A stretch of DNA of 64,000 nt from Erythrophleum ivorense (Eukaryota > Streptophyta > Magnoliopsida > Fabales > Fabaceae): the NCBI GenBank assembly GCA_026724425.1, contig JAIUCV010000002.1, positions 8,499,001 to 8,563,000 of the forward strand, written 5' to 3'. This document shows, piece by piece, positions 36,571-47,391 of the stretch (position 1 is the first letter of the stretch; every line of letters begins with the position of its first letter). Below the pieces are notes generated by a model, which saw only the letters and a list, made by a program, of their open reading frames with translations, did no database searches and was not told the origin of the DNA. A program made the translations under genes and the position numbers.

Positions 36571-37050
36571 GTGAAGATTCAAATTAAAATGTTAATTCTT
36601 ATAATTTTGACATAGATGAATGAATATAATTAAAAATATATGAAATGACTAAATTGATACTTTAAAAGGAAAAGTTAATAAATTAATTATATTTGTGAGA
36701 CTAAAACAAAATTATATCCTAATATGAGTTATTTTAAAGTAGGTTATATATAAAATACAAATGTATTTTTAATATTCTGTATATTTATTTGTTGTTATTT
36801 ACCTTAAAAGAATTTTTATCTTACAATTGGAGTTCACAGAATCTGAATAAAAAGAGAAAAAATGATTGTAAAAGATGAGATCCACTCATATGCTATAGGT
36901 ATCGTACACGTAAACCCCACTATTTTCTGCTCACCTCAGGTTATCAATTTCAAAAGGACAGCTTCCCCGTTTCATTTAGGTATTGTTTTATCAACTTGAA
37001 TTGACATTTGAGAGTTGACACCCTTGTTGGTTTCTGTGTGATCCACAAAA

Positions 37051-37554
37051 ATGGAGAACGATTCGAAGCAAAAATGGGAAGGCAAGGTTTCAGCAACGCT
37101 AAGAAATGCGTCGGCGGAGCAGACATGGTTGCTGGTGAAGGACTTCTTCAACCTTCACAAATGGTTCCCCACCCTGGGCACCTGCTACGGCATCCACGGC
37201 TCCAACTCTCAGCCCGGCTGCATCCGTTACTGCGCCGGCTTTTCCATCCCATCCGACGGTGCCAACCGTGCCGTCAGCTGGTCAAAGGAGAGGCTCGTCG
37301 CCATTGATCATGGTGATCGCACCCTGGTCTATGAAATTGTGGACAGCAATATCGGCTTCAACTCCTACAGCTCAACTATTAAGGTCACACCCATAGTTAA
37401 CGATGGCGAACGTGGATGCCTGATAGAGTGGCATTTCTCGCTAGATCCAATGGAAGGGTGGGTGCTGCAAGATTTGGTCAGGAAATACGATCTTGGCCTA
37501 CACCGCATGGCTGCCAAAATGGAGGATCACATTGCAAATGCACTTGATGCATAG
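37051..37554 (+). CDS. Lachrymatory-factor-synthase-like protein (START/Bet v 1 fold), copy 1
   Basis: Intronless, 167 residues. Member of the PYR/PYL/RCAR-like polyketide cyclase family, whose best-known member is the onion lachrymatory factor synthase. Most eudicot members have unknown substrates. Recognisable features: N-terminal KWEGKVSATL, AEQTWLLVKDFFNLHKW, GCIRYCAGF, WSKERLVAIDHGDRTLVYEI, and C-terminal LDPMEGWVLQDLV. Residues Arg59 and Glu80 align with the two residues reported as essential in onion LFS (Arg71 and Glu88), so catalytic capacity may be kept. It is more GC-rich than its surroundings. A paralogue lies 8 kb downstream in the same orientation. A function in tear-factor chemistry should not be assumed outside Allium. 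Confidence 0.9.
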   Translation: MENDSKQKWEGKVSATLRNASAEQTWLLVKDFFNLHKWFPTLGTCYGIHGSNSQPGCIRYCAGFSIPSDGANRAVSWSKERLVAIDHGDRTLVYEIVDSNIGFNSYSSTIKVTPIVNDGERGCLIEWHFSLDPMEGWVLQDLVRKYDLGLHRMAAKMEDHIANALDA

Positions 37555-38617
37555 CAGTACTCTTTGTAATTTTAGACTTTTAGTTTGCTTGCAGTGACCT
37601 GACCGACCAAAAAGAAAATCTCATTTTAATCTTTTAACTTTGGTTTAAATTTTAATTTAGGCCCTCAATTTATTTTTATTTTAATTTATTTTTTTATCTT
37701 CTCTAAATGTTCCGATCATTTCCTAATGGCTAATGGCGTTAATAGCTTGAACGGAAAATTCTAATCTGGAATAATTTCATTAACAATCAAAAGAGGACAA
37801 TAATATTTTGTAAAATTGAGGGATCTAATTGAAATTTGAATCAAAGTTAAAGAGGCCAAAATGAAATTTTTGTCCATTTAAAAAATTACTCTTATATATT
37901 GTTGTAAAATTGTTCAATCACTGATAATGTTATTATTACTTTTTATCGTTCCGAAGATGGAGTCTTTACTTGATCTCCACTAATAAAAAAAGATATATAT
38001 ATTATTGGGAGTTAATCAGTATCTGATTAATTAACAAAATTGTTAATTATGTAATAAAAAATAAATATTAAATTTAATAAAATTATTTCTATTTTATTTG
38101 ATATGAGATTAAATAGAATAAGAAATTATCTAAAAAAAAAAAGCCTGGTTAGATAAGATCTGCATAATTGCATCCATCTGGGGGACTTATGACTCCATCT
38201 TCCTCCTAAGAAAATCTTATAGTATATTAAAAATTGGGCTTATAATTTTATATATTAAAAGCTTATTTAATATGCAAAAGTTAAGTACGAAAATAAAAAT
38301 GAGAAGATAAAAAATAATTTTAATAATTTTATTTTTAATAATTAAACAATAATTAATAAATATATTAAATACTAATTATAAAAATAAAATAAATATTATA
38401 TAAACATTTTCATTTTCCTCTTACTTTCCTTCTTTGTACCAAATGGTCCCAAAAAGAGTTTTGTTACATGAATTTTAGTTTTCAACTTGCTTTTTCTTTA
38501 TGTGTGGCCATCGATTTCAAATATGAGTTTACCCAGATAACAATAAATTAAAGAATGGTCCTCTATAATAAATGGCTCGTCTTAAATCTCAACCATCAAC
38601 AATGCAGGCAACAATTC
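37555..38617. other. Intergenic DNA between LFS-like copy 1 and the copia element
   Basis: 3' flank of the first LFS-like gene and AT-rich DNA up to the left LTR. No gene recognised. Confidence 0.5.
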
Positions 38618-38925
38618 TGTTGTAAATTGGCAGTATTAGAAAAATAGAGAGAAAAGAAAGAATGACACAAAAAATTAATGTGGTTCGACCAAAGTGACCT
38701 ACGTCCACAGGCAGGGAAAAAAAACTTTATACTATTGAGACTAAATAATACAAGGTACTAAGTATAACTGTAGAAGCCCTATTTATATATATAAATAATC
38801 TCACTCCCAACCCAATTCTACTCGATGTAGGACTTGTCCCCTCTTTTATATATGAGAAATTCCATTTCCATCTGAGTTTTATCCAATGTGTGACTTGGGT
38901 TTTAAGATTTGAATATATCATCACA
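38618..38925 (-). repeat. 3' LTR of the copia element
   Basis: About 308 bp bounded by TG...CA (tgttgtaaattggc ... atatcatcaca). Pairs with 43017-43327. Shared words include gaatgacacaaaaaa, gacctacgtccac and tactcgatgt. Confidence 0.88.
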
Positions 38926-38937
38926 ATTCTCCACCTT
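38926..38937 (-). other. Polypurine tract of the copia element
   Basis: Minus-strand AAGGTGGAGAAT lies directly inside the 3' LTR, the expected place and composition for plus-strand DNA priming. Confidence 0.75.
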
Positions 38938-39276
38938 AATTTAAAATCTCCAAACGTCTGATTTAATCATCTCCCTATCATTACGCCCCATAGGGTCTCA
39001 TGTTGCTCATATTTGCACCAGGTCCAAGCTATGCCTGAACTTATCAACAGGCAATGGCTTTGTCAACATGTCTGCTGGATTCTTTGCTATTGATATATTC
39101 TCTATTGTCACCACCTTATTTTTCAAGGTATCCCTGATGAAATTCAATCTGACATTTATGTGCTTAAATCTTTCATGTTATATTGGGTTCTTTGTCAAGT
39201 TCAACGCATTTTGACTGTCACAATACACTTCAGGCATCTGAACCTTCAATCTCAGGCTTCCAATTAAGCTATGTAA

Positions 39277-42200
39277 TCATATTGTTTCTTTCACTCCTTT
39301 GGTCAATGATATAAACTCTGCCTCAGTGGTCGACAAAACAACTGTAGACTGCAAAATTATTTTATAGCTAATAGTACATCCAAACAGGGTGAAGATATAG
39401 CATGTCAACGATCTCCGCCTCATAAGGTCTCCACAATAATCTGAATTTGTATAACCTAGCAATCCACTAGCAAATCCATCAATACCATAAATTATACCTC
39501 TTAAGTACCGCATGATCCACTTTACTGTTTCCCGACGAGTTGTCCTTAGATTTCTCATGAACCTGCTTACAACACTAATTGCATAGGTTACGTCTGGTCT
39601 TGTACATACTATCGTATACATCAGACTCCTAACTGTACTATCATAAGAGACCTTACTCATGTAGTCTTTCTCCTCATCTATGCTCGGTAGTGTACCAGCA
39701 TCCAATCTAAAATGTGATGCCAATGGAGTACTCACAAGTTTGGCTTGATCTATCTGAAAATATCACAACACCTTCTCAATGTACTTTTGTTGTGACACAT
39801 ATAATCGCGCGTGCTTTTCAATCTCTCCAAATTTTTATGCCTAAGATTTTTTTGGTTGCACCCAGATCTTTCATCTCAAACTCACTGCTCAATAACATTT
39901 TTAACTTGTTGATTTTAGTCTTATTCTCTGTCGCTATCAACATATCATCCACATACAGTAATAAATAAATCTAAAAATCATTTGACAACTTCTTAGAATA
40001 CACACAGCTATCGAACGGGTTACGAGTAAATTCTTTAGAAATCATGAAAGCATCAAACCTCTTGTACCACTACCTCGGTGACTGCTTTAAGCCATACAAG
40101 GACTTCTTTAGTAGGCAAACATACTCCCCTTTTTCAAGATTTTGAAATCTCTCAGGCTGAGTCATGTAGATGTCCTCTTTTAGATTTCCATGTAAGAATA
40201 CCGTATTCATATCAAGTTGCTCTAACTCCAAATCAAGTGCATTTACCATGGTTAAAAGAACTCGAATCGTCTTATACTTCACAACTGGAGAGAATATTTT
40301 ATGGTAGATTATGTCCTCTTTTTGTAAGAACCCCTTCGCTACAAGTCTCATCTTGAATCTTTTCGGTTCAACTTTAGGAATTCCTTCCTTCTTCTTGTAC
40401 ACCTACTTGCATCCTATAGGCTTTACACCATTTGGTGGAGGTACCAACTCCCAAGTCTCATTCTTTGATAGAAATTGTATTTCCTCATTCATAATTAGTA
40501 ACCAGTCAGTTGCCTCCTTACTTTGGATCGTCTCCTTGTAGGACTGCAGCTTCTTAGCATCAATACTTTTTGCCACCACCAGTGCATATGCAACAGGGTT
40601 AGTATCAACAAAATTCATACAGTTTGCATACTTAACAGGTCTTTTATTTTCTCTTCTTCCTCTCCTTATTGCTATACTCTGCTACTCTTCCTGCAAATCT
40701 CCAAGTTAGTCTACAGAGCTCTTATTTATTCTTGAGGTCACTTCAAACTCTACCTTCTGATTAACACCCAAATATTTTCCTGTAAGATCATCAAGTTCCT
40801 CCTTTTGGTTGAACATAATAGATTCATCAAACATCAATAATGAATCTCGGGGTCCTATCCTGTTCTGTATACCACAATCTATACCCTTTTACACCAGTTG
40901 CATATCTTAGAAATATGCACTTTATTACCTTCACTTTTCAGTTTACCATGATTTACATGAACGTATGCCGGATACCCAAATATTTTTAAACTAAAATAGT
41001 CTAAAGGTGTACCGTACCACACCTCTTGTAGAGTTTTCAGATCAATTACAGTTGATAGAAATTTATTCACTAGATAAATTGCGGTGTTAACTGCTTTAGC
41101 CTAAAATTGCTTAGGAAGATTAGCACCCAGTCGTATACATCTTACAGCTATAGAAGTGTTTGGTTCATCCACTCTGCTACACCATTTTGTTGTAGTGTGT
41201 GCCGTACAGTATGGTGTCTCACTATTCATTCTTTTTTATAGAACTTATCAAATGATGTATTGCAGAACTCCAACCCATTATCAGTTCTGAATATCTTGAC
41301 TTGCTTCCCAGTACACTTATCAATCATAGTCTTCCACTCCTTAAACTTCCCAAACACCTCATCATTTTTCTTCAGAAAATGCATCCACTTTTCTATAGTA
41401 GTCAATAAATGTTACAAAGTCTCTATACCCTCTATGAGACTCAACTGGAGAAGGACCCCACAAGTCTGAATGTATATATTCAAGGATATCAGTTGAGGCA
41501 TGCTTTTCCGAACTGAACTTAACTATGCGTTACTTGCCCTTGACACAAGTTTCATAGAATTTTAACTTTTCAGTTTTCATGCCCTTCAACAATCCCTACG
41601 TTCGTAACACTGCTAGTCCTTTCTCACTCATTTTCTCAAGTTGTCGATGTCATTACTATGTTTAATGATTGTTCTTCTCCAAAAGACTAGAAACTACTAT
41701 AGTGCCCATCATTACTGAGTTTTTAATAAATATATAGATCCCATGCTGAAATCTATCCTTCATTACTACCAGAGCACCTCTAGAAATCTTCACCTGTCCA
41801 CCCTCGCCAGAAAAATTGTATTTTTGCTTGTCCAAGGCACCCAGAGAAATCAAATTTTTTCATAACCTAAGAACATACCATACATCAAATATTCTAACCA
41901 TATCATCAAATATTTTTACCTATACTGACCCACTGCCTTCAACACTAAGCTCCTGATTATCTCCTAACTTTACACTGCTTTTTCACTCTTTAAAAGAAGT
42001 AAACATCTCCTTTATGAAAGTCATGTGATAAGAAACTCTAGTATCTATGACCTACGTATTTGCAGAATTTGAGATACTAACCGTCAGAACATCTCCACCA
42101 TCATCCTCATCTGAACTGTCCTGAACCATTAAGGCACTTGCCTTACCATTTAATTCCTTCTGATTGTTTTCCTTTTTACACTGTGGATAATCTTTTTTGA

Positions 42201-42900
42201 AATGCCCCTTTTCCTTACACTTAAAGCACCATAGTTGTCCCTTGATCTTAACTTCGAACGGGACTTATTTCGATTACCTTCATCCTTCTCCTTGCTCCTG
42301 CCTCTATTCACTACCAAACCCATATCTGATACTTCCTCACCGGACCCAGACACCCTCCTCTTCAGTTTCTTTGATTGTAAAGCATCCTTTACATCACTAA
42401 CCGAAATAGTGTCTCTCCCATAAAGTATCGTGTCAACAAAGTTTTCATATGAATTAGGCAACAAGCATAAAAGAATTATTGTCTGGCCCTTTTCCTCAAT
42501 TTTAACCTTGACCCTTTGAAGATTTAAAATAATTTGATTAAAATTATCAATATGATCTCTTATCGGTGTACTTTCTGACATCCTGAGGGTATATAATTGC
42601 TGCTTCTAATATAATCGATTCGTTAAGGATTTCTTCTGGTACTTGCTTTCTAATTTCTTCCATAACGAAGTCACAGAAGTCTCGTCTACAACCTCCCTCA
42701 AGACCTCTTTCGTCAAACCCAATAGAATGGCGCTATGAGCCTTCGCCAAAATCTCCGTCTTTTCTTCTGCCTTCAAACTCTCGAGCAACCTTCCCTTTCC
42801 ATTTATCATCGCCGTGCACCCTTGCTGAACCATAATTGCCTATATCTTCACCTTCCATAATGTGAAATCATTTGGCCCATTGAATTTCTTAATATCAAAT
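39277..42900 (-). pseudogene. Broken gag-pol of the copia element
   Basis: Fragments in different frames. Gag is at about 42150-42900, with a copia N-terminus (KKFNGPNDFTLWKVKI, then an in-frame stop) and a degraded zinc-knuckle region near 42180-42240. GAG-pre-integrase is at about 41660-41960 (ISLGALDKQKYNF). Integrase remnants are at about 40870-41640 (LDYFSLKIFGYPAYVHV). Reverse transcriptase is at about 39940-40600 (RLVAKGFLQKE, LDMNTVFLHGNLKEDIYM, and a preserved YVDD at 39944-39955). RNase H is at 39277-39735 (STTEAEFISL). Several stops and shifts separate them, so no polyprotein can be made. Confidence 0.85.
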
Positions 42901-43003
42901 TTGTGAGACGTTATTTTCTTTCAACAAAAAAAAGAAACTTAAGTCAAATGTCTAGCCAAGTACCCTGGATCTAAACCAATGACTCTAGCCAATGAACCAG
43001 GAG

Positions 43004-43014
43004 TTCTGATACCA
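43004..43014 (-). other. Primer-binding site, initiator tRNA-Met type
   Basis: Minus-strand TGGTATCAGAA lies two bases inside the 5' LTR. It matches the usual plant copia PBS TGGTATCAGAG with one change at the end. Confidence 0.85.
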
Positions 43015-43016
43015 AT

Positions 43017-43327
43017 TGTTGTGAATTGACAGTATTAGGAAAGTAGAAAGAAAAAAAAAAGAATGACACAAAAAAATAACGTGATTCGGCCAATGTGACC
43101 TACGTCCACGGGTAGAGAGAATAAAACTTTACACTATTGAGACTGAATAATATAAGGTACTAGGTATAACTGTAAAAGTCCTCTTTATATACATAAACAA
43201 TCTCACTCCTAATCTAATTTTACTCGATGTGAGACTTGTCCCCTATTTTATATATGAGGAATTTCCCTTCCATCTGAATTCTATCCGATGTGAGACTTGG
43301 GTTTTGAGATTTAAAGGCATCATCACA
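43017..43327 (-). repeat. 5' LTR of the copia element
   Basis: About 311 bp, TG...CA, partner of 38618-38925. This is the promoter-bearing end for a minus-strand element. It ends gcatcatcaca. Confidence 0.88.
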
Positions 43328-45556
43328 TGTCCGATTACTGAATTGACAAATTGCCCCTCAGGGAAAAAATAAAGAACTTGTTAGAAAATTAAATTTTCTA
43401 TATTTACTTTGGTCAAAGAACCAAAACGTAGGGTTGCTTCAATTGTTGTTTTTGGTTATGACTCCTTTACAGCTTCAACATCGTTCTCAATCTCCAAAAG
43501 GATGAGATATCTCAACCAGACCAGCAGATGACCTCCGTTACAGAGTCCGATAGCCATATTGGCTAAATTCACCTCTTCAAAAGACACAACGACGATAGAT
43601 TCGACAGCCTGAGGTGGTCATGGCAAGTCTGACAATGGCGATATTTCAATCTAATAAAGGACGCCTGTGTGAGCTCTGATTGACTGATCAATGCATCATG
43701 GCCAAGAAAAGCAGAGGCAAAAAATGTGTTGAGGGTATTTTGGTTGCATCTTGGAAATGAAAAAGCTAAATGAACCTTGAAACAAAATTTATCTGGTTAA
43801 AAAATTTAAGGAAAAAAAAAGTTTTTTACGTCAGTTTTATGTGATTATGCATTATTGATCCTACAAAATGTATATTTTGTTCATTATGTGATTGTACATT
43901 AACTTTATCCTTTAGCTTCCTCTTTTTTTTTTTTCCTAAAATGCAAATATTATTTAATTTCTTGTTGCAACAATTCATGACTCCAAAATAGAATTGATAT
44001 CGAACTGATATCCAATAGATATCAAAGAATATATAATGAGAGTCACAGTACAAAAATCCTTATACTTAAAGCCAAAATCATAGAAAGTTGATTTTGTCCT
44101 TCACTTTTTGTATGTTGTCTATCTTTATGAGTAAAAATCAAAAACTAAAAATATAACAAATTGTAAATATTTATAAAATATAAAATAATATTTTTAAACT
44201 ATTAATTACTTATAATATATATTATTTTGTAATTTAAAACAATAATTAATAGTACTTTTAAAAGAAATAATAAAATTTTAAAACATAAATTATAAAAATA
44301 ATTAATAATATTTATATCTTAAACAAATAAAATTTCTTATTTGATATTAAAATTGAGATATTTTTCAAAATTATTATTCTATAAAAAATTATATTGAAAT
44401 GTAATATATATATATACACACACACACGAATTGAACGAATAGATCCAAACAATCCATCAGAAAGATTTGACCAACTTATTAATTGAAATTTTCTAATTGG
44501 ATTTTAGTTTGAAAATCTTAAGTTTGTTATTTCTTTTTTAATTTTAAAGGATATTTTTATCTTTTTATTCTTAACTACTTTATATTTCATCTAATTAAAT
44601 AAAAATATACAGATATATTCTCTTTTCATTTCTAATCATATCAAATAGAATTTTTTTTGTTACATTCTATTCAATATTCACTTTTTATTTTTATTAAAAA
44701 AATTTATATGCCGAAGGAGTCCTAACATCTTTCAACTAAACAAAATCTGGCAATAAAATTACATTGCTCTTACCATCACAGCCTCTGAACCAAATATGTT
44801 GTCAAATATTTATCAGCGTCCTTTACATAATTGAAAACTCTAAATCAATTTCTTATAGAATTGCATTACATTCATCTTCATTTATACTCAAAACTATAAG
44901 GAAATATCATTAATGTGAAATTATATAGCTCATGCTTATCTCTTAATATGAATCAATTAATTAAAATATTCAACACACTTATAACATAAAGTCAAAACCT
45001 TCCTTTTTAAACTATAAAAATATTATTAAATAATAGTTATAAAAGAAATAATAAATATTATTTCAAATTTTTAATTTTATTCCTTTTTTTAAATTTGATG
45101 CCAAACGTGGCCCACAAAGTGAACGGGCTTGCTCCGAATGCCAAGATTCCCTCCACCGATCACGATCATCTGTCTGCCTCACTTTATAGGGAACCATCAT
45201 TGCCAACTTAAGGGAAATATTTATTAATTTCGTTCATATTTTAATGAAGTAAATAATTTTTTTTCAAAAATTTTGGATTAAATTCAATTATTATTTGAAA
45301 TTAAATTATATAATTTTTATGAAAAGATAAATTAAATCATGTAAGAAAATAAAATTACCATATTAGGTGAGTATCAAAAATCAACTCCAACCAAGGTTAG
45401 CTATTCTTATTTTTTGCTTTCGCTCATTTTGCGTGGTTCCAAGAAGTTGCGTGCCTACCCACTAAGGCCCCAGAAAGATACAATGCCCAATGACCCCACT
45501 TCCGTTAACCTGAAATTTCACGGTTGTTCTCCTGACACGCTCTATTCCAAAGAGAA
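43328..45556. other. Intergenic DNA between the copia element and LFS-like copy 2
   Basis: About 43440-43720 is a less AT-rich island with no recognised protein. 44100-45100 is very AT-rich, with a short (TA)n(CA)n near 44408-44428. The last 450 bp are the presumed promoter of the second LFS-like gene. Confidence 0.5.
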
Positions 45557-46048
45557 ATGGCAGAGGAATCCAATCCTAAATGGGAAGGGAAAGCCTGTGT
45601 TGAGCTACCAAACGCAGGTGCAGAGCAAGCATGGCCTCTGTTAGAGGATTTCTGCAACCTTCACAAATTGATGCCCATAGACACATGCTATCAAGTAGAG
45701 GGGTTTCCTGCTCAACCTGGCCTCGTCCGCTACTGTGCTTCCACCATTGCAGGCGAAGCTCAGACTCCCATCAAGTGGGCCAAAGAGAAGCTACTCGCGT
45801 TGGATCCCATTCAACGCTGTCTCACCTACGAGATTGTCGATAACAACATAGGATTCAAGTCCTATGTGGCCACAATCAAAGTGTTGCCAATGGAGAGTGA
45901 TGATGATAAACAAGGGTGCAAGATCGAATGGTCCTTTGTAAGTGATCCAGTGGAAGGGTGGGGATTCCAAGATTTGATCTCTTATATTGAGTCTTCTCTC
46001 CACTCCATGGCCCACAAGATGCAGCTAGCAATATGCTCTGCTAATTAG
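45557..46048 (+). CDS. Lachrymatory-factor-synthase-like protein (START/Bet v 1 fold), copy 2
   Basis: Intronless, 163 residues, clearly paralogous to 37051-37554. Shared motifs are KWEGKA, AEQAWPLLEDFCNLHK, RYCAS, WAKEKLLALDP, LTYEIVDNNIGFKSY and DPVEGWGFQDLI. Arg58 and Glu77 occupy the positions of the onion LFS catalytic residues. Differences from copy 1 concentrate in the loop after the RY motif, where this copy is shorter, and at the C-terminus, which suggests an old duplication. The substrate is unknown. The start codon is the first ATG of the frame that gives the family's usual N-terminus. Confidence 0.9.
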   Translation: MAEESNPKWEGKACVELPNAGAEQAWPLLEDFCNLHKLMPIDTCYQVEGFPAQPGLVRYCASTIAGEAQTPIKWAKEKLLALDPIQRCLTYEIVDNNIGFKSYVATIKVLPMESDDDKQGCKIEWSFVSDPVEGWGFQDLISYIESSLHSMAHKMQLAICSAN

Positions 46049-47391
46049 TCAACAGTGAGTGTTATTTAGGTTTAGCCCAAGTCTGAGTAGATGACGGCAT
46101 AAAAATGAAGCAAATTTAAGGGGTTGTCTGGTTGTGATCTCTCTTAGTTATCGTTTTTATATTTAGCTTTATTATTTTCCCCAAACTCTTAATTTGCTTT
46201 TTGTTGAAATTTGCCTTTTTATCATTGTCAATTACTAAGTTAGAAGAACGCATCTTTGGTCGTATGCTTATATGCAGAGACGCAAAGGCATACACACGAA
46301 GATTACCGTTATCATTTTTGTTTAGTGAAATAACAGAGCATCTGGTTTCTGTTCTAATATGTGATTAAGGACCCATAAAGTTGCAGCATGCCATATTAAA
46401 CTCGTTGTGAAGAGTCTGCCAAAATCCAAATTTCAAAATCTCAGCATACGCACAATAAAGTTGCAAGACCATGTGCAAACAAAATGAAATTTCGGATAAA
46501 TTCGTTAAAACACCAAAGTGTATATTTGGCTCCTCCTCAAATATAAAATTCGTTATCTCATTCACGAAACACACACCAAGCAGTCATGGATGAGCAGTTT
46601 CTGATAACGGAGGATTGGAAGAGCAGGGTTAATTACTAGTTTTTGTTTTTTGTCTTTTTTTTAACCAAAGGATTAATTACTAGTTAAGATAGCCAATTTA
46701 AACTTGTTTCCAGCCAACTTACATGTTTCTTCATTTGAGTTTTCAGGTAGTACAAAATAAAAATAATTATACAAGTTATATAAAATCAAAATTTTATTAT
46801 TTATGTTTTTTAAGTCGATATACATTTTATTGCAAGTTAATTTTTATTTTCAATATTGTAACACACGTAAGTCAATAAGCATTGTCGTTAATAATAGATA
46901 GTTTTTAATTAATTTTTTTTATGTTGTTTGAAGTGAATCATAGAAGCACTATCGTCAATCCAATAACAACAAGCCATTTATATAAAAAATAAAAGTCCAC
47001 TAATCATGTATTTGTGAAAAATGGCTTTTTTCCCTAATGTCTCGTTTGAGTTGTTTCCTCGTTTGCTTCAAATTCCAATGCATATGTACGACTAGAAAGC
47101 AGCTCTCTCTATTTTCATGAACAGTGAACCCCACCCCCTCCCGAAGACATACAAGAGACGAACGCAGTATTAAAGAATGCTGAACGCGGGGTTATGAAGA
47201 CACTACTGATAATTTCATTAAATACAACTTTCCAGAAGAAACAAGCATTACATATATCTAACATCTAACAAGGAGATGAATTACCTATCTGCTCCCCCAA
47301 CCCCTTTTCCCGAGAGCCCTTGTTCAGTGGTTGTTACCACCCTCAGCGTCCTTTTCCACCCCCTCCTATTATCTCCCCAGTATTAACATTT
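46049..47391. other. Intergenic region between LFS-like copy 2 and the MAGL-like gene
   Basis: Convergent 3' flanks. No gene, repeat or RNA recognised. Confidence 0.5.

Larger units (their letters stand above)
30421..37050. other. Long AT-rich intergenic region
   Basis: About 6.6 kb without a recognisable gene. Microsatellites: (TA)n near 30538-30555, (AG)n at 31569-31595, and (TTA)n at 36545-36570. A less AT-rich patch at about 31900-32080 contains several GGCCCA/TGGGCC-like words (for example ctgggccac, agcccatg) but has no gene visible beside it. The rest, especially 33700-36800, is low-complexity A/T. Confidence 0.55.
38618..43327 (-). mobile_element. Old Ty1/copia LTR retrotransposon, complete in outline but inactive
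   Basis: 4.7 kb element on the minus strand with an LTR at each end, a primer-binding site beside the right (5') LTR and a purine-rich tract beside the left (3') LTR. The order gag, pre-integrase, integrase, reverse transcriptase, RNase H is that of copia. The coding region is broken by stops and frameshifts, and the two LTRs differ at many positions, so the insertion is old. I could not see a matching 5 bp target-site duplication (left flank aattc, right flank tgtcc). It lies between two LFS-like paralogues and carries no extra gene. Confidence 0.92.

Noticed and set aside
37008..37307. A 99-codon plus-strand frame overlapping LFS-like copy 1
   Set aside because: Out of frame with the clear LFS-like protein beginning at 37051.
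40078..42423. Plus-strand frames within the copia region
   Set aside because: Antisense to gag-pol, which carries recognisable domains on the minus strand.
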